In this document: positions 48,801 through 59,742 of the stretch, piece by piece
How positions within the stretch are numbered: position 1 is the first letter of the stretch
How the letters are laid out: every line of letters starts with the position of its first letter
Assembly: GCA_033439265.1 (NCBI GenBank)
Contig: JAVTVX010000010.1
Coordinates: 8,556,001 to 8,620,000, forward strand
DNA length: 64,000 nucleotides
Origin: Dillenia suffruticosa
Taxonomy: Eukaryota; Streptophyta; Magnoliopsida; Dilleniales; Dilleniaceae
Direction: 5' to 3'
The notes under the pieces: model-generated
Databases searched by the model: none
Told to the model about the DNA's origin: nothing
What the model saw: only the letters and a program-made list of their open reading frames with translations
Position numbers and translations under genes: made by a program

Positions 48801-50310
48801 ATAATTCTTTTCATTCAAATCGAAAAAATCATATTTCAAATCTATGGTTTGAAATATTACAAAATAAATAAATATGTTTACTAATTATATGTTAAACGTT
48901 TAATATTTGTCTACCAAAACAAACATATGAAAATAAATTTATGACAAAAATTGTCTGTGGGCTAAATTTCTAATTCTATTAAATTTATTTAATCTTATGA
49001 AAAATTTTATAAAAAATAGATCATTTCTCAATACTTGTATGGTAATTGAGAAACTACCAATAGATAGTCTTTTTTTATCATTTTATCTTTTTCTACTAGC
49101 TTTATAGGATGATTTTTCTAGTGTATCAGGTAGGTGGTGGGTTACATGGGATCACTTAAGAGTTGGTCAAACTTAAACTTATCTCCATTTTTTTTACAAA
49201 ACTAATCTAGACATATACTAAATCATCCGTATTTATAATATTATATAGAAAAGGGATTTCAACTAAATATACTACTATCCAAAATAACTATTTTGATATC
49301 TAATATCCTATGCTATTATTTTCATTCAACAAAAATTTATGTGGGAGGAGATTCATTACATAAAAATAATTTTTATGATAAATTTATCATTTTTCTAATG
49401 TGATCATATTTTTATATATAATTGTCTATTTAATTGTGACTGCTGTCGCTAAAGCCTAATTAATTTTAAAAATTACATTGATCACAAAAATAATAATATT
49501 AATTAATTTTGTCATGCTAAGGTGCTTAAAATAAAATTTCAATTAAATTAACTAATACATTTTATTAATTTTGTACCTCCCCTTATATACAAAATATATG
49601 TAAAATTAATTTTATACACAATTTTCTAAAATTTGAGTTTAGAAAATGTTTGAAAGTTTTGAAAGTTTTGAAAATATTTTTTGAAAATTTTTCAATTTTT
49701 TAGGCCCAAAAATATTTTAATAATTTTGTGCGCTCCATTATATACAAAATTATTTTGAAAGTATCATATGAAACATTTCAAACTTTATTACACCTTTTAA
49801 AATATATTATAGAGACTTGATTGAAAGAAAAAAAAATGAATAACCCATTTATGAATTTGGGACAAGTATCTCAAGAAAAAATATTTATTTAAGAAAATCA
49901 TTTAATATAAACATAAATCATTCCCAAAAAGGAAGAATTGATCACATGATCATTTATTAAATAAATGAATATTTAAAATATTATATATTTTTTTATATGT
50001 CGTTCATAGTTCATTTGATTCATTTTTATATATTTTTAATATTGTCTTCTTTACTTGATGGACTCTAAGGATCCCAACCCACAATCAATGGCTCCATGCG
50101 AGTCTGTATATTGAAAAACTGCTGAATACTATAAAAATATTCCAAAATAATCTTGAAAATATAGTTTTAATAGTAATAATACAAGGATTTCAATTTTGTA
50201 CTCATTTTTTTTCGAAAAATCAAGATTTTTGAGCTACATATGCAAAATCCGAAAATCCTAATTTTTGAAAAATTTTGAAATTCGTTGGAATTTTGAAGGT
50301 AAAGGACAAA

Positions 50311-50325
50311 ACGTTCTGATACCAA
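50311..50325 (-). other. Primer-binding site of copia element 2
   Basis: On the minus strand this reads TTGGTATCAGAACGT, directly next to the 5' LTR and nearly identical to the initiator-tRNA-Met site of plant copia elements. It fixes the orientation of the element. Confidence 0.85.
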
Positions 50326-50326
50326 A

Positions 50327-50841
50327 TGTTAAGTTGCTATATTGCATATCAAATGCAGTAATGATTAAATATAAAAATAATTAGAAAATGTGAATCGAAT
50401 GTATCTCTGGTCATTCTTGATTCTAACGATCTCTGATACTTGTTATAAACCAAAATGATTCTTAGAACGTGTACAAGTTTTCTAAACTCTCAATTTCACT
50501 CAATTGATAGTGTGAAGTTTTTAAAATTTGGATTTAGGGATCCAATACACTAAGAGAGAGTTTATATAGACTCTCAACCATAAAAAATTCATTAAAACCC
50601 TATAATTATCATCTTAAATTATTGTTGAATATTATGAGAATTTAATTAAATATTCAAAATGAAAAAACAAGATTAATTATGTAGAGATTTGAATAGGACA
50701 CCAAAATCTGGTTAAATGTATCCCGATTCAAATGTTTTCTATTTTTTATCACGTTTAATCTTTTTTTGATTATATTTTTTTTATTAATTTCATTTTGAAT
50801 ATATTAACTTATACTATTTGAATTTGAAAAAATTCTTAACA
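50327..50841 (-). repeat. 5' LTR of copia element 2
   Basis: 515 bp, plus-strand ends TGTTAAG and CTTAACA, which are perfect inverted repeats of each other. Pairs with 44185-44699. Confidence 0.87.
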
Positions 50842-51655
50842 TAAAATTTTCAAACTATAATTTTTGTTTCCGGCCCTCACCTTTCACTTTCACTGGTTGA
50901 TCAGCAAACAAAATATACCCTTGTTCCATCCTGAACATCATGTATCATTGATGACAATAATTGATATTTATATTCCAAAATAAGACCCACCTGTCACAGA
51001 CCGTCCATACGATATGTTTAATCGCCCATGTGAATAAACAAAATGTGTCTGTTCTTTTGGACCCATTCATTCATAATGCACACAGTCCAACTTCTTTTAA
51101 TGGCTTGATAATAGTTTGACACGAGCATGATACGAAGAGAATGAGATTTTGCCTGGGTAGCTGTGCTGTAGTTTCATCAGAACAGCTTAATTTTTGCATC
51201 GTTCCTTCTTGTCGTGACTGGGGGGTCTTCTGTGCATGTCCACCAATTTGAGGCTAAAGTCTGATCATCACATATAATTCAACATAAAATTCAATTTTTT
51301 AAAGCAAAAGAGATAAGATGAAGATCTTAGTCATTTTTCCCCTAGAGCAAATGAATAATAAGAGACGACCAACATAACTCTCTCTTTTTGGTACTATCAT
51401 AGCTACTGCGATTTGGCGGTACCAAACCATTACTATTATCTATTTAGAAGATCTCACTGTATTTTAAATCAGTTTAATTTGTCTTTATTTTATTTTATAA
51501 TCTCTTATAATATTTTTCAATTAAAAAAGTAATTAGAAAAAATATGAGATTTTACAAGTAAAATCATATTTTTCATAAAACATATAATTATATCATATTA
51601 TGTCTCCTTAATTTAAAGCCTAATTCTATTAAGGTCCGTGAACCGGTGCTACCAT
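50842..51655. other. Intergenic DNA, nothing recognised
   Basis: AT-rich spacer between copia element 2 and the first of two family A SINEs. No gene or repeat seen. Confidence 0.5.
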
Positions 51656-51666
51656 AATTTTATTGG

Positions 51667-51768
51667 ATTTTTTCGATACTTCTAAGGAAACAGTTTAGTG
51701 GTACAAACCCCTCTCCTCTAAGTTGATGATCTCATATTCAAATCCTTATAAATAATAATAATAATAAT
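51667..51768 (+). mobile_element. Short tRNA-derived SINE, family A copy 2
   Basis: A 102-bp insert flanked by 11-bp duplications with one mismatch (AATTTTATTGG 51656-51666, AATTCTATTGG 51769-51779). The core TTTAGTGGTACAAACCCCTC, then GTTGATGATCTCATATTCAA, matches copies 1 and 3. The A-box-like TTTAGTGG and B-box-like TATTCAAATCC are about 45 bases apart. The 3' tail is (AAT)n, identical in type to copy 3. Confidence 0.8.
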
Positions 51769-51963
51769 AATTCTATTGGGTGGCTTGCGCAAAAGAGTGG
51801 ACGTGTGATTTATAGCCCATGTTTGATGGGGGCAAAAAAATCTTTCAAATCGAGAGATTAAGTTGGACTGCTATTTTGGAACGTGCAAGGAGTTTAATTT
51901 GTGGGCCTGGACATGTAAAAGTTTGCCAACAATGGGCTGCACTCCACTCCCATCTACCTATTA

Positions 51964-52058
51964 TTATTATTATTATTTTTTTGTTATACAATAATTCGAA
52001 CTTGGGATCATCAGGTTGAGAGAGGGGGTTTATACCACTAAGTTATCCGATTGGGGAC
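51964..52058 (-). mobile_element. Short tRNA-derived SINE, family A copy 3
   Basis: A 95-bp insert between duplications CCCATCTACCTATTA (51949-51963) and CCCATCTAACTATTA (52059-52073), 14 of 15 identical. On the minus strand it reads GGTCCCCAATCGGATAACTT, then AGTGGTATAAACCCC and CCTGATGATCCCAAGTTCGA, with a tail of A and AAT repeats. A-box-like TAACTTAGTGG and B-box-like AGTTCGAATTA are present. It lies about 200 bp from copy 2 in the opposite direction. Confidence 0.82.
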
Positions 52059-52073
52059 CCCATCTAACTATTA

Positions 52074-53999
52074 ATGAAAAAGACATTGCTGTACTCCTAT
52101 TTTATATATTATTTGAATTTGGTGATATTTGTATAAGGTTTGAATATTTTTAGTTGCGGAAAGATGAATAGTTCAGGAGGTGGTGTCTTAAAATGCAAGT
52201 GTTTGCTAATTTTATGATTATTTTATTGAAAATAGAAAAGATTATGTGCTAATTTTGTTGACATGTTATTCTCTCCCGCCCTTAAATGCAAAAATACATT
52301 AATTAGTTACACTATTATCTTGCATGATTAACAAGCAAAAATTTGACAAGTTCACAATGTTGTTACAACACTGAAAATACGCAAATAAAAGGGAAAATTT
52401 TCATAATACATGATAATAATACTAATTTAAGTAAATTAAAATTAAATATTTAAAATATTTCACTATTTATGCTGATTAAAGATAATATTAAATTTATACT
52501 AATCAAAATTTTGTACAAAGTGTATAGATTTTCTAATTCTTGCACATTAAAATTTTGTAAAAGGAAATTTTAATATATCAAATGTCTACATTTTGCGTCC
52601 TTATGACTAATTAATTCATACTAATTTAAAATATTTCTCTTTGTTTTTTCTAATTAATTTTGTGTCTTTTAGTCATGCTTTTGTTCTCCGTGACCTCTTC
52701 CCTAATGACGTTGCCATCGCAATTAGCGATAGAAGAACAAAACCTCAGAGGAAATGGTTCCATTTAAGGGCAGCTGTGATACCGGAGACTCGGAAATTTA
52801 CATTCTCACAGCAAAGACATCGAAGCTTCTCTGAAACCTCAAGTCCCTGATGATGAGGCTCTGGGTCCTAACAACGGCCACAATATTTAGGGCCATTATG
52901 TTCCAAAATGCTAAGAAACGGTTTGCAATAGGATAAGTAGCTTGTGGGCTGCAGAGATGTATAGTGAAAAAAACATGGGGGGGGGGCGTTTGTGTTGTTT
53001 GTATGTATGTTGTATATGGTAGAGGAACACTTCTTGAATTCTTAGAATTATGATGGATTATCGTTCCCTGTATATGTGAATGAGGACCTTCTATTCTGTC
53101 AGAGACGACTTGAATTGGCACGCCAAATTATTCATATTTTTGCATGACCTAAGGGTCTAATGATCATTATTTGAATGGCACGTTGAGGTTGGCAATTTGA
53201 GGTGTTGCATAGGTTAGAAGCATCTGACCCTTTTTTGATCGTGCCACCGATTGTTTAGAAATATAACAACACGTATTCAATTTTGACAGGTTGTGATGGG
53301 AGATGATTGAATGAATTGGAATCGTGTTTAGACCGGATTGAAAGAATAGCAAACAATCTTAATGTGGGCCAGTGATTCAATTTATTTTGCAGCTTATTTG
53401 CTGAATGAGATTACCAAGTTTTTAACTTAGATAAATTATTCAGATTTAGCTGGATTCTAATTAAAAAGAAGAAAAACAAAACTTGCGACAATAGCTCAAG
53501 TTTCAGTAGCATTCTGCTCTTCTCCACTTTGATCCACCCATTTTGTTTCACCCGGTGTCCATCAATGGATAAACCCAAAATTACAAATTAAACTAAAACC
53601 GCGTGGTTTTGGCTTGCAAGAAAAAGAATTGGAACCCAAATTAGGAAGATGGTTGTGGTTCTAGTTTTAGATTTTAGTTTTATTTTGGATTGATTTTGAT
53701 TCGATTACAGTTTTTATGGTTTTTGCACAATTTTATGATCTTTCATGGTTTTTAGAGACTTTTAAAAGTTTTTTATGGTATAGTTCTCAGTTTTGTGGTT
53801 GTTTAATGTGTTTTGATTTTGCTTATAAAAACCAAGGATTAAAATTGAATAAGTAGATTGATAGTAATAATTTCAAAACTATATCGGTATAATTTTTAAA
53901 GTTATGGTTTGATCTATAAGATTTAATTTTTGTTCGAATTCGATCAAAAATATAAATGTCAAATATGTTAATCTTTATGCATCATTAGTGCTGTCAATG
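52074..53999. other. Intergenic DNA, nothing firmly recognised
   Basis: Mostly AT-rich. The ORF at 52641-52850 (+) has ordinary-looking composition but no domain I recognise and no supporting splice context. A G run lies at about 52978-52986. Confidence 0.45.
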
Positions 54000-54006
54000 T
54001 TATATG

Positions 54007-54167
54007 GTTTTTTTAATATGACATTAAAATCATTTAATCAAAATTTCGAATTTAACTTTTAAGAATGAAAAAGTAGATATTGAGAGAGTTTGTCCTTAAA
54101 TTAAATTTTATAATGTTTAAATCGAATTAATTGGATAATTCAAATACCGGTCATCAAGTAAAAAAAA
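54007..54167 (+). mobile_element. SINE family C, copy 1 (diverged)
   Basis: Its central part (CGAATTTAACTTTTAAGAAT, GATATTGAGAGAG, then AATCGAATTAATTGG) parallels copy 2 at 54204-54387. It ends in AAGTAAAAAAAATT. A short 7-bp direct repeat TTATATG (54000-54006 and 54168-54174) may be its target duplication. Boundaries are less certain than for the other copies. Confidence 0.55.
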
Positions 54168-54203
54168 TTATATGTTATTGTACTAAAGCTAATATTTTGG
54201 ACT

Positions 54204-54387
54204 AATATATGGGTATAATAGTCAGGCGCTAAATCCCCTTAATCAATCAAGTTCAAATCTTAAGAATGAAAAGACAGGCATTAGGAGAGTTAACCCTTTA
54301 ATGGGTCTCAAAGTATTTGTTCAGATTAATCGAGTTAAACCTAAATATCAGTTTGTGATAAGTATCCATTAATTAAAAAAAAAAAAT
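54204..54387 (+). mobile_element. SINE family C, copy 2
   Basis: A 184-bp insert flanked by an exact 15-bp duplication CTAATATTTTGGACT (54189-54203, 54388-54402). It opens AATATATGGGTATAATAGTC, and has A-box-like TAGTCAGGCGC and B-box-like AGTTCAAATCT about 30 bases apart. The body contains TTAAGAATGAAAAGACAGGC and GATTAATCGAGTTAAACC and ends in a 12-A run. Flanking identity and a poly(A) tail mark it as a retroposed SINE. Confidence 0.85.
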
Positions 54388-54519
54388 CTAATATTTTGGA
54401 CTTCATTTTATGGGCCAAAACCATCCGGCACTTCTCTATTGTGATCTCGAATTCTGTACTCTTATTGCGTCGGTGGAATCGAACGAGCTTACACAACACA
54501 CACAGTCTAGAGGCTCTAC

Positions 54520-54702
54520 CGATGTAAATTGTCTCAATTGGATGTGAGGTTGAGTTTTATTAAATAAGACTGAGGTTCAACTCCCGCTGAGAGTATCGGG
54601 CGCTCATGTGTATGGAGTGTTCCCCATTGGGAGATCCGTTCTAAAAAAAGAAGTCACTTAACGGTTAGTCTGGATTAGTAGGGTGGTGTCCAAACATGGT
54701 AC

Positions 54703-54728
<26 letters not shown>
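54520..54728 (+). mobile_element. SINE family B, with poly(A) tail
   Basis: A 209-bp insert flanked by 16-bp duplications with one mismatch (AGTCTAGAGGCTCTAC 54504-54519, AGTCCAGAGGCTCTAC 54729-54744). The A box TGTCTCAATTGG (54530-54541) and the B box GGTTCAACTCC (54574-54584, a full consensus match) have tRNA-like spacing. The body continues through GAGTATCGGGCGCTCATG and GGTTAGTCTGGATTAGTAGG and ends in about 27 A. The long, nearly pure tail and long duplication suggest a relatively young insertion. Confidence 0.9.
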
Positions 54729-54733
<5 letters not shown>

Positions 54734-54744
54734 AGAGGCTCTAC

Positions 54745-55257
54745 ATCCAGATACTTTGTGAGCCCAAATCTAGAGGAGGTAACCAATTTATGAATTTTTG
54801 GGCCGAGCTCGACTAACCTAAATTGGGTTTGGATTTTTTTTTCCTTCTTTGTATTAAATAAAATTTAATTGCAGAATGTGTAAATAGTACCTAAAAATAC
54901 AACTTTACAGGTCAATAATGAATAATTGTTTCTAATCTTAGCACCAACCCATGAGAAGTTTCTCATTCTTATCATGCAATAGCAGACTCCAAACCTATCT
55001 CATTCATCTTTGTAATTTACCAGAGTATAAGGTCCCATGTCCCTAAACTCTACACAAGCAGATTCCTGAATCATTCATTGAACTTCGAATTTTGTTCGAG
55101 TAACATTGAAAACATTATTGATGTCCTTATTCGAATTTGAATGTGGCATGTTCACAAAAAATTCACACTTTAGTTGACATTCTAGCATCGTTCGTCTTCA
55201 TATGACAACCCACACACAAAAAACAGGAAAAAAGTGATTGGTGCAAAAGTTACCCTA

Positions 55258-55323
<66 letters not shown>

Positions 55324-57500
55324 CCCCACGATAATGGAAACCAAACAACTCATTTGATATTGACCTTGTCCCTGTGCATTGTACAATACAAAAGTTTTTC
55401 ACACGGTCTTGATGAAATGGAGGAAGAGGCTATTTGCATTACGCATTTGTCACATAACTTCCGTAAGGGAAACAGTTCCTTCCGACATACGCCACTAACC
55501 TAGGTTAATAAGGTCCCCCAAATTTTTGTTCGATTCAATGTTTCTTCATGTCATTCCCCAAAGCAAGGTTACTTGTTTCATATCTCTTAAACAATTAGTT
55601 AGCATCCCTAAACTTTGTCCTAATCAGTTTTTGGATTTTGATTTTGGTCCTGGCAACAACACTACTTTATCCTTTTAAGGTTTGTCTCCTTTGCAAGTTT
55701 TGCACTAGACATCCTTGCTTTGAGTTAGTGACATTAACCCCAAATTTTGCACAATAACCAATGACCTATAATATTATTTGATCTGTTTAATTCAAAATTC
55801 ATTTCATCGGTCTTGCATCACTCAGCTTTATCTCATGCCAATATCATCATATTCTACTACTTCAATCTTATTGTACAACTTTTTAAAATATTATTTTTGA
55901 AGATTAAATAGAAATAATCTTCTCAAAATATGAAGTGATTTGTAGGAAATGTTCACGTTATCGTATACATCGGCTCTGCCCTCTAAGCGCAAATGACTTG
56001 CAAGAAAATTGGACCAGACTGATCTGTTGTGTGAAGGGACATCCAAAATTGTAGGAAAATTTGATACGTAAGTCTCTACGGTTATCCTCTTCTCTCGACA
56101 ATGCAAAGGATGACCATTCAAGTTCCTGTACTGGGTAAAAATCTCTCTCTCTCTCTCTCTCTCTCTTTTCATTTTTTGGGTGTTAGGAAGAGAGACACAT
56201 GTGTGCACGCACGTGCATGCATAGTTGCCTGTATGTCTTTATATGGAGCAGGGATCCTGAATTTTGTTTTCAAAAGAAGTTCTGTTCCCTTAAGAACAAT
56301 TCTTGATTGCTTTGTTGCAACACGACACTTTCAGAAGGAGCAAATGTGTGTGAGAGAGTCTGGCTGTGGCTTAATGACCGGTTAGTAGCTAACAGTGACC
56401 AGAGGATAGAACACCGAGACATGTATCATGTATGAGGTTTTGGTCCCCTCACAACCAAGTCCTAAGCTTTAAATACCAGCAACAATAGATAAACAAAAAG
56501 CAATAAAAGCACTCAGGAAGGATCCAACAAGCAAGACATAACAGAGCAGATGAAAACAGGAAAATAGGGTTATCAAACCTTTGTCTCTTTCTCCTAGCAA
56601 TTTTTGTTCTTGTCTCCCTATCTTGTTCTCTCTACAACCTCAGCCAATGCTGTTCCCATTGAATTCACCTCAAACTCTTTTTGCCTTGAGCTAATTTGGA
56701 CATTGTCTTAAACCTACAAGTTTGGTCACAAGGATTCAGTGGGAAATCCAACTTTCTTGCCCTTCAAGAGAGACGTTTTCCCTACACAAAGAACACGGCT
56801 ACTATTCTTCTCTAATTGGAATCGTTCTTCTTTCTTTTCTTTTGTTGGTTTGGTCTCTACTTGGAAATGAATCATTGGGAGCAAGAACTTCAATCGCTTC
56901 AAAAGGAGAACATGGTGGGGCCAAGCCCATGATTGTCAATGAGTTTATAAAGTGGATGTCTTGGTGCATCCTTGGGATAAGGTTACTTTAGAGTGAGGGG
57001 ATTTCTTTGAGGTCTTGGTGTGGCCCTTTTGCTATCCTTAAAAGCGAATACCCCGAAATTGCGAAGATGGAAATTGATTTGAAATCTTAATACAGGCCAG
57101 ATTAAAAAAAAAAAATCCTCAAATTTGGGAGTATTTACAAATATCCCCTTGAACTGCCTCATAAATTCTTAATAAATTCTTAGTATAATGTGGCCTATAT
57201 ATGACCCCTCTAAATTTTTTCAGTTGTCCATATGAATGACGATGATGATGATGTTTATTTATGTCCGAATACTATTATCTTTGACAAGTAAAACATTTGA
57301 AATTGTTGACGTTGAAAAAAACAATCAACATTAATTGAAGTCTTCCATTATATTCTCAAATGGCACGCATGGCCTGCCGAGACTTCTCTCTAACCGTGGG
57401 ATTTTAGAAAAAAAATTAATTTGGAAAGTCAAAAGCAGTTCATTTTGGGAATGCTGATAATTCCTATTCAAGAAAAAAGTTATATGTGTAGATTAATTTT
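54745..57500. other. Intergenic DNA with CT microsatellites
   Basis: (CT)n of about 30 units at 55262-55321 and about 13 units at 56142-56167. The ORFs spanning these runs are artefacts. An ORF at 56722-56991 (+) contains a hydrophobic stretch (SLIGIVLLSFLLLVWSLLG) but has no recognised domain or exon partners, so I did not call it a gene. Confidence 0.5.
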
Positions 57501-58440
57501 GAAAAGGGTCTCCGACAAAATTCAACATTAAATCCTCACCTTTTTACTTGATAAAATTATAAAAAATATCCAAAATAAAATATCATACTGTATACTTTTC
57601 GTAAATGATATATTACTAGTTGATAAAACTAATGACAGTATTAGTGTTAAATTAGAATTATGAAAACTCGTAATGGAATCTAGTGAGTTTAAATTGAATA
57701 GATCAAAAATCGAATATACGGATGTAAATTTAGCGATAGTTATCGGAATGATAAAGAAACGATTAGATTAGATGGACAAAATATACTAAAAATTGAATGA
57801 TTTAGATATCTAAATTCTATCGTTCAAAATGATGACAATATAAATGGAGACGTGAATCATAGGATTTAAGCGGATTGGATGAAATGGAGAATGGCATCTG
57901 GGATTCTGTGCGATCGCACGATACCATTATATTTGAAAAGAAAGTTCTATAGAACCGTGATTAGACCTATACTATTGTATGATATTGAGTGTTGAACTAT
58001 TAAATAGAAATAAGAACAAAAAATGGTTATAACAAAAATAAGTATGTTTAGGTGGATCTGTAAAAAAACTAATAGAGATAAAATTAAAAATGAAGATATT
58101 TGTAATAAATTAGGAGTTAGTTCAATTGCAGATAAAATACGAGAGTGTCGTCTGAGGTGGTTCAGACATGTACAAAGAAGACCCAAAAATGCACCGGTGA
58201 GAAGAATGAACTTAAATATAGGAGATTTAATAAGACGTAGAGATAAACTGTTGAAAATTTATAAACTATTCGTAAAAATATGGAAGTTAAGGGTTTAGAA
58301 GAGAAATGGTATTGAATAAAAATGGATAGCGTAAAAAAATTCACACAAATTAAATCAATATATTTTAGATATGTATCTATTTATATATATCCAATGTATT
58401 TCAGTTTGTTGTTATTGTATTAATTTTGAAAAGGTCTAAT
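57500..58440 (+). mobile_element. RTE-like LINE fragment (C-terminal reverse transcriptase)
   Basis: Broken pieces in several frames resemble the 3' end of the plant RTE-type LINE reverse transcriptase. KNIQNKISYCILFVND lies near 57560 (active elements have FADD, so a catalytic Asp is lost). LNRSKIEYTDVNL lies near 57690, then KEWHLGF-like and YHYI-type remnants. The ORF 58023-58298 has ISMFRWICKKTNRDKIKNED, KLGVSSIADKIRECRLRWF and RHVQRRPKNAPVRR. The 3' end near 58400 has TTGTTGTTATTGT, common in this clade. It is truncated at the 5' end and inactive. Confidence 0.78.
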
Positions 58441-58967
58441 AATTTAATCAAATTTGTAAAAAAAAAAAAAAAAATTATTGATTCTTTCAAAAACAAACAA
58501 TTGCATTTTAAAGAGGCCCAAATTTAAAAAAAAAAAGTGAAAAAAAATTGGACCAATTAAAGAAGCAAGCATAAGCTTCTACTCCAGGATTTCAAATTTG
58601 TTTTTCTTAATAATCAGATAAGGATTTGGTTTGAAATTCAATTCCAAAACCCCAAATATCTTTAAATTTGTGTTCTTCTACTGCTACTATTATTATTATT
58701 ACAAATTTAGAAAAAAAAAATAGAAGATGGGCCATGTGCAAAGCACATGATATTAAAATGGATAGAAAATTAATGGTGTTAGGATGAAGGGGTTAGATAG
58801 CTATGATGTAAGAATTTATGGGGCTATTTCACTGCGATTCGAGTTTATACCGATATTTGTAAGTAATCTTAAAATTTGAAGAAAATTTTATTATTTTAGC
58901 CTTTAATATAATAAGGCAACTATACACCTTTCCTTAACTTATAGTTTTGAAGATATTGTAAAAATTG
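58441..58967. other. Intergenic DNA, nothing recognised
   Basis: An A run at about 58458-58473, then AT-rich unique sequence with no gene. Confidence 0.5.
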
Positions 58968-58980
58968 CCACTTCTTATTA

Positions 58981-59165
58981 TTATTTATTTATTTATAATC
59001 GATCGATATTTAAAATTATATTTTAATTAATTTTGTTCGATCATTGTAGAGTTCAATTTAGAGAAAACTCTCCAAATATATTCTTTTTCATTTTTAAGTT
59101 TTGAATTCAAAACTTGATTAACAAATCAAAATTTTTTATCTACTAAAACGACTGTTCGTTAGCTA
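58981..59165 (-). mobile_element. SINE family C, copy 3
   Basis: A 185-bp insert between duplications CCACTTCTTATTA (58968-58980) and CCGCTTCTTATTA (59166-59178). On the minus strand it contains GTTAATCAAGTTTTGAATTC, then AAAAATGAAAAAG and TTTGGAGAGTTTTCTC, then AATCG-like blocks in the order seen in copy 2, and it ends in AAATAA repeats. Its length is within one base of copy 2, which supports both boundaries. Confidence 0.72.
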
Positions 59166-59178
59166 CCGCTTCTTATTA

Positions 59179-59696
59179 TGTCAACTAGTCCAATAGTAAC
59201 TAAGAATGGGATTTTAAATATGATCAAAGCTATGGGACGTCTATAGATCTTATATGGATCATGGGATAAATCCTTCCTGTTGAACTTAATATGCTTATTT
59301 TGGGTTTGATTTTTAAGTTAGATATATGTCTAAATCATACTTTTTGTGCATAAATAAGAAAAGATTTTCATTATTGATCCCTCATTACTTAATTTACGTT
59401 AATTGGGCTCCCAATCCTTTATTGTATTCATTTTATTCATATTCACAAAGTATATAAAACTATTGATCAAATGGTGCTGAAAATCAAGGGTGGGGAAAAG
59501 AGGGTGTTGAAGAGAAAGTCAGAAAATAGAGCCCTGCCTGAAAATGAAAATATTTGGGAGCTAGAAAAAAACTATGTTGTCTTTGGATGTATTCAAGCGT
59601 ACCAATATAATTTTTGGTAAGAAACTTAAGACATTGATCATTTGAGTTTAGGAAAGAATTAAAACTTTGAAAAAAACTATAGCATACGGCCTTAGA

Positions 59697-59742
<46 letters not shown>

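Larger units (their letters stand above)
44185..50841 (-). mobile_element. Ty1/copia LTR retrotransposon 2, decayed, minus strand
   Basis: Two direct 515-bp LTRs (44185-44699 and 50327-50841) align along their length. The right one has matching ends TGTTAAG and CTTAACA on the plus strand. The primer site on the minus strand sits at 50325-50311, so the right LTR is the 5' LTR. Protein remnants on the minus strand, from right to left, are gag zinc knuckle, integrase, reverse transcriptase and RNase H. Flanking pentamers differ by one base (CAAAA and TAAAA). At 6.66 kb it is longer than a typical copia element, so it may carry unrecognised insertions. It belongs to a different family from copia element 1 and lies in the opposite orientation. 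Confidence 0.87.

Noticed and set aside
52641-52850. Possible small gene (HAFVLRDLFPNDVAIAIS)
   Set aside because: Coding-like composition but no recognised family, splice partners or conserved neighbours; not enough to call.
56722-56991. Possible membrane protein ORF
   Set aside because: One hydrophobic stretch in an 89-codon ORF with no homology I recognise and no clear promoter or exon structure.
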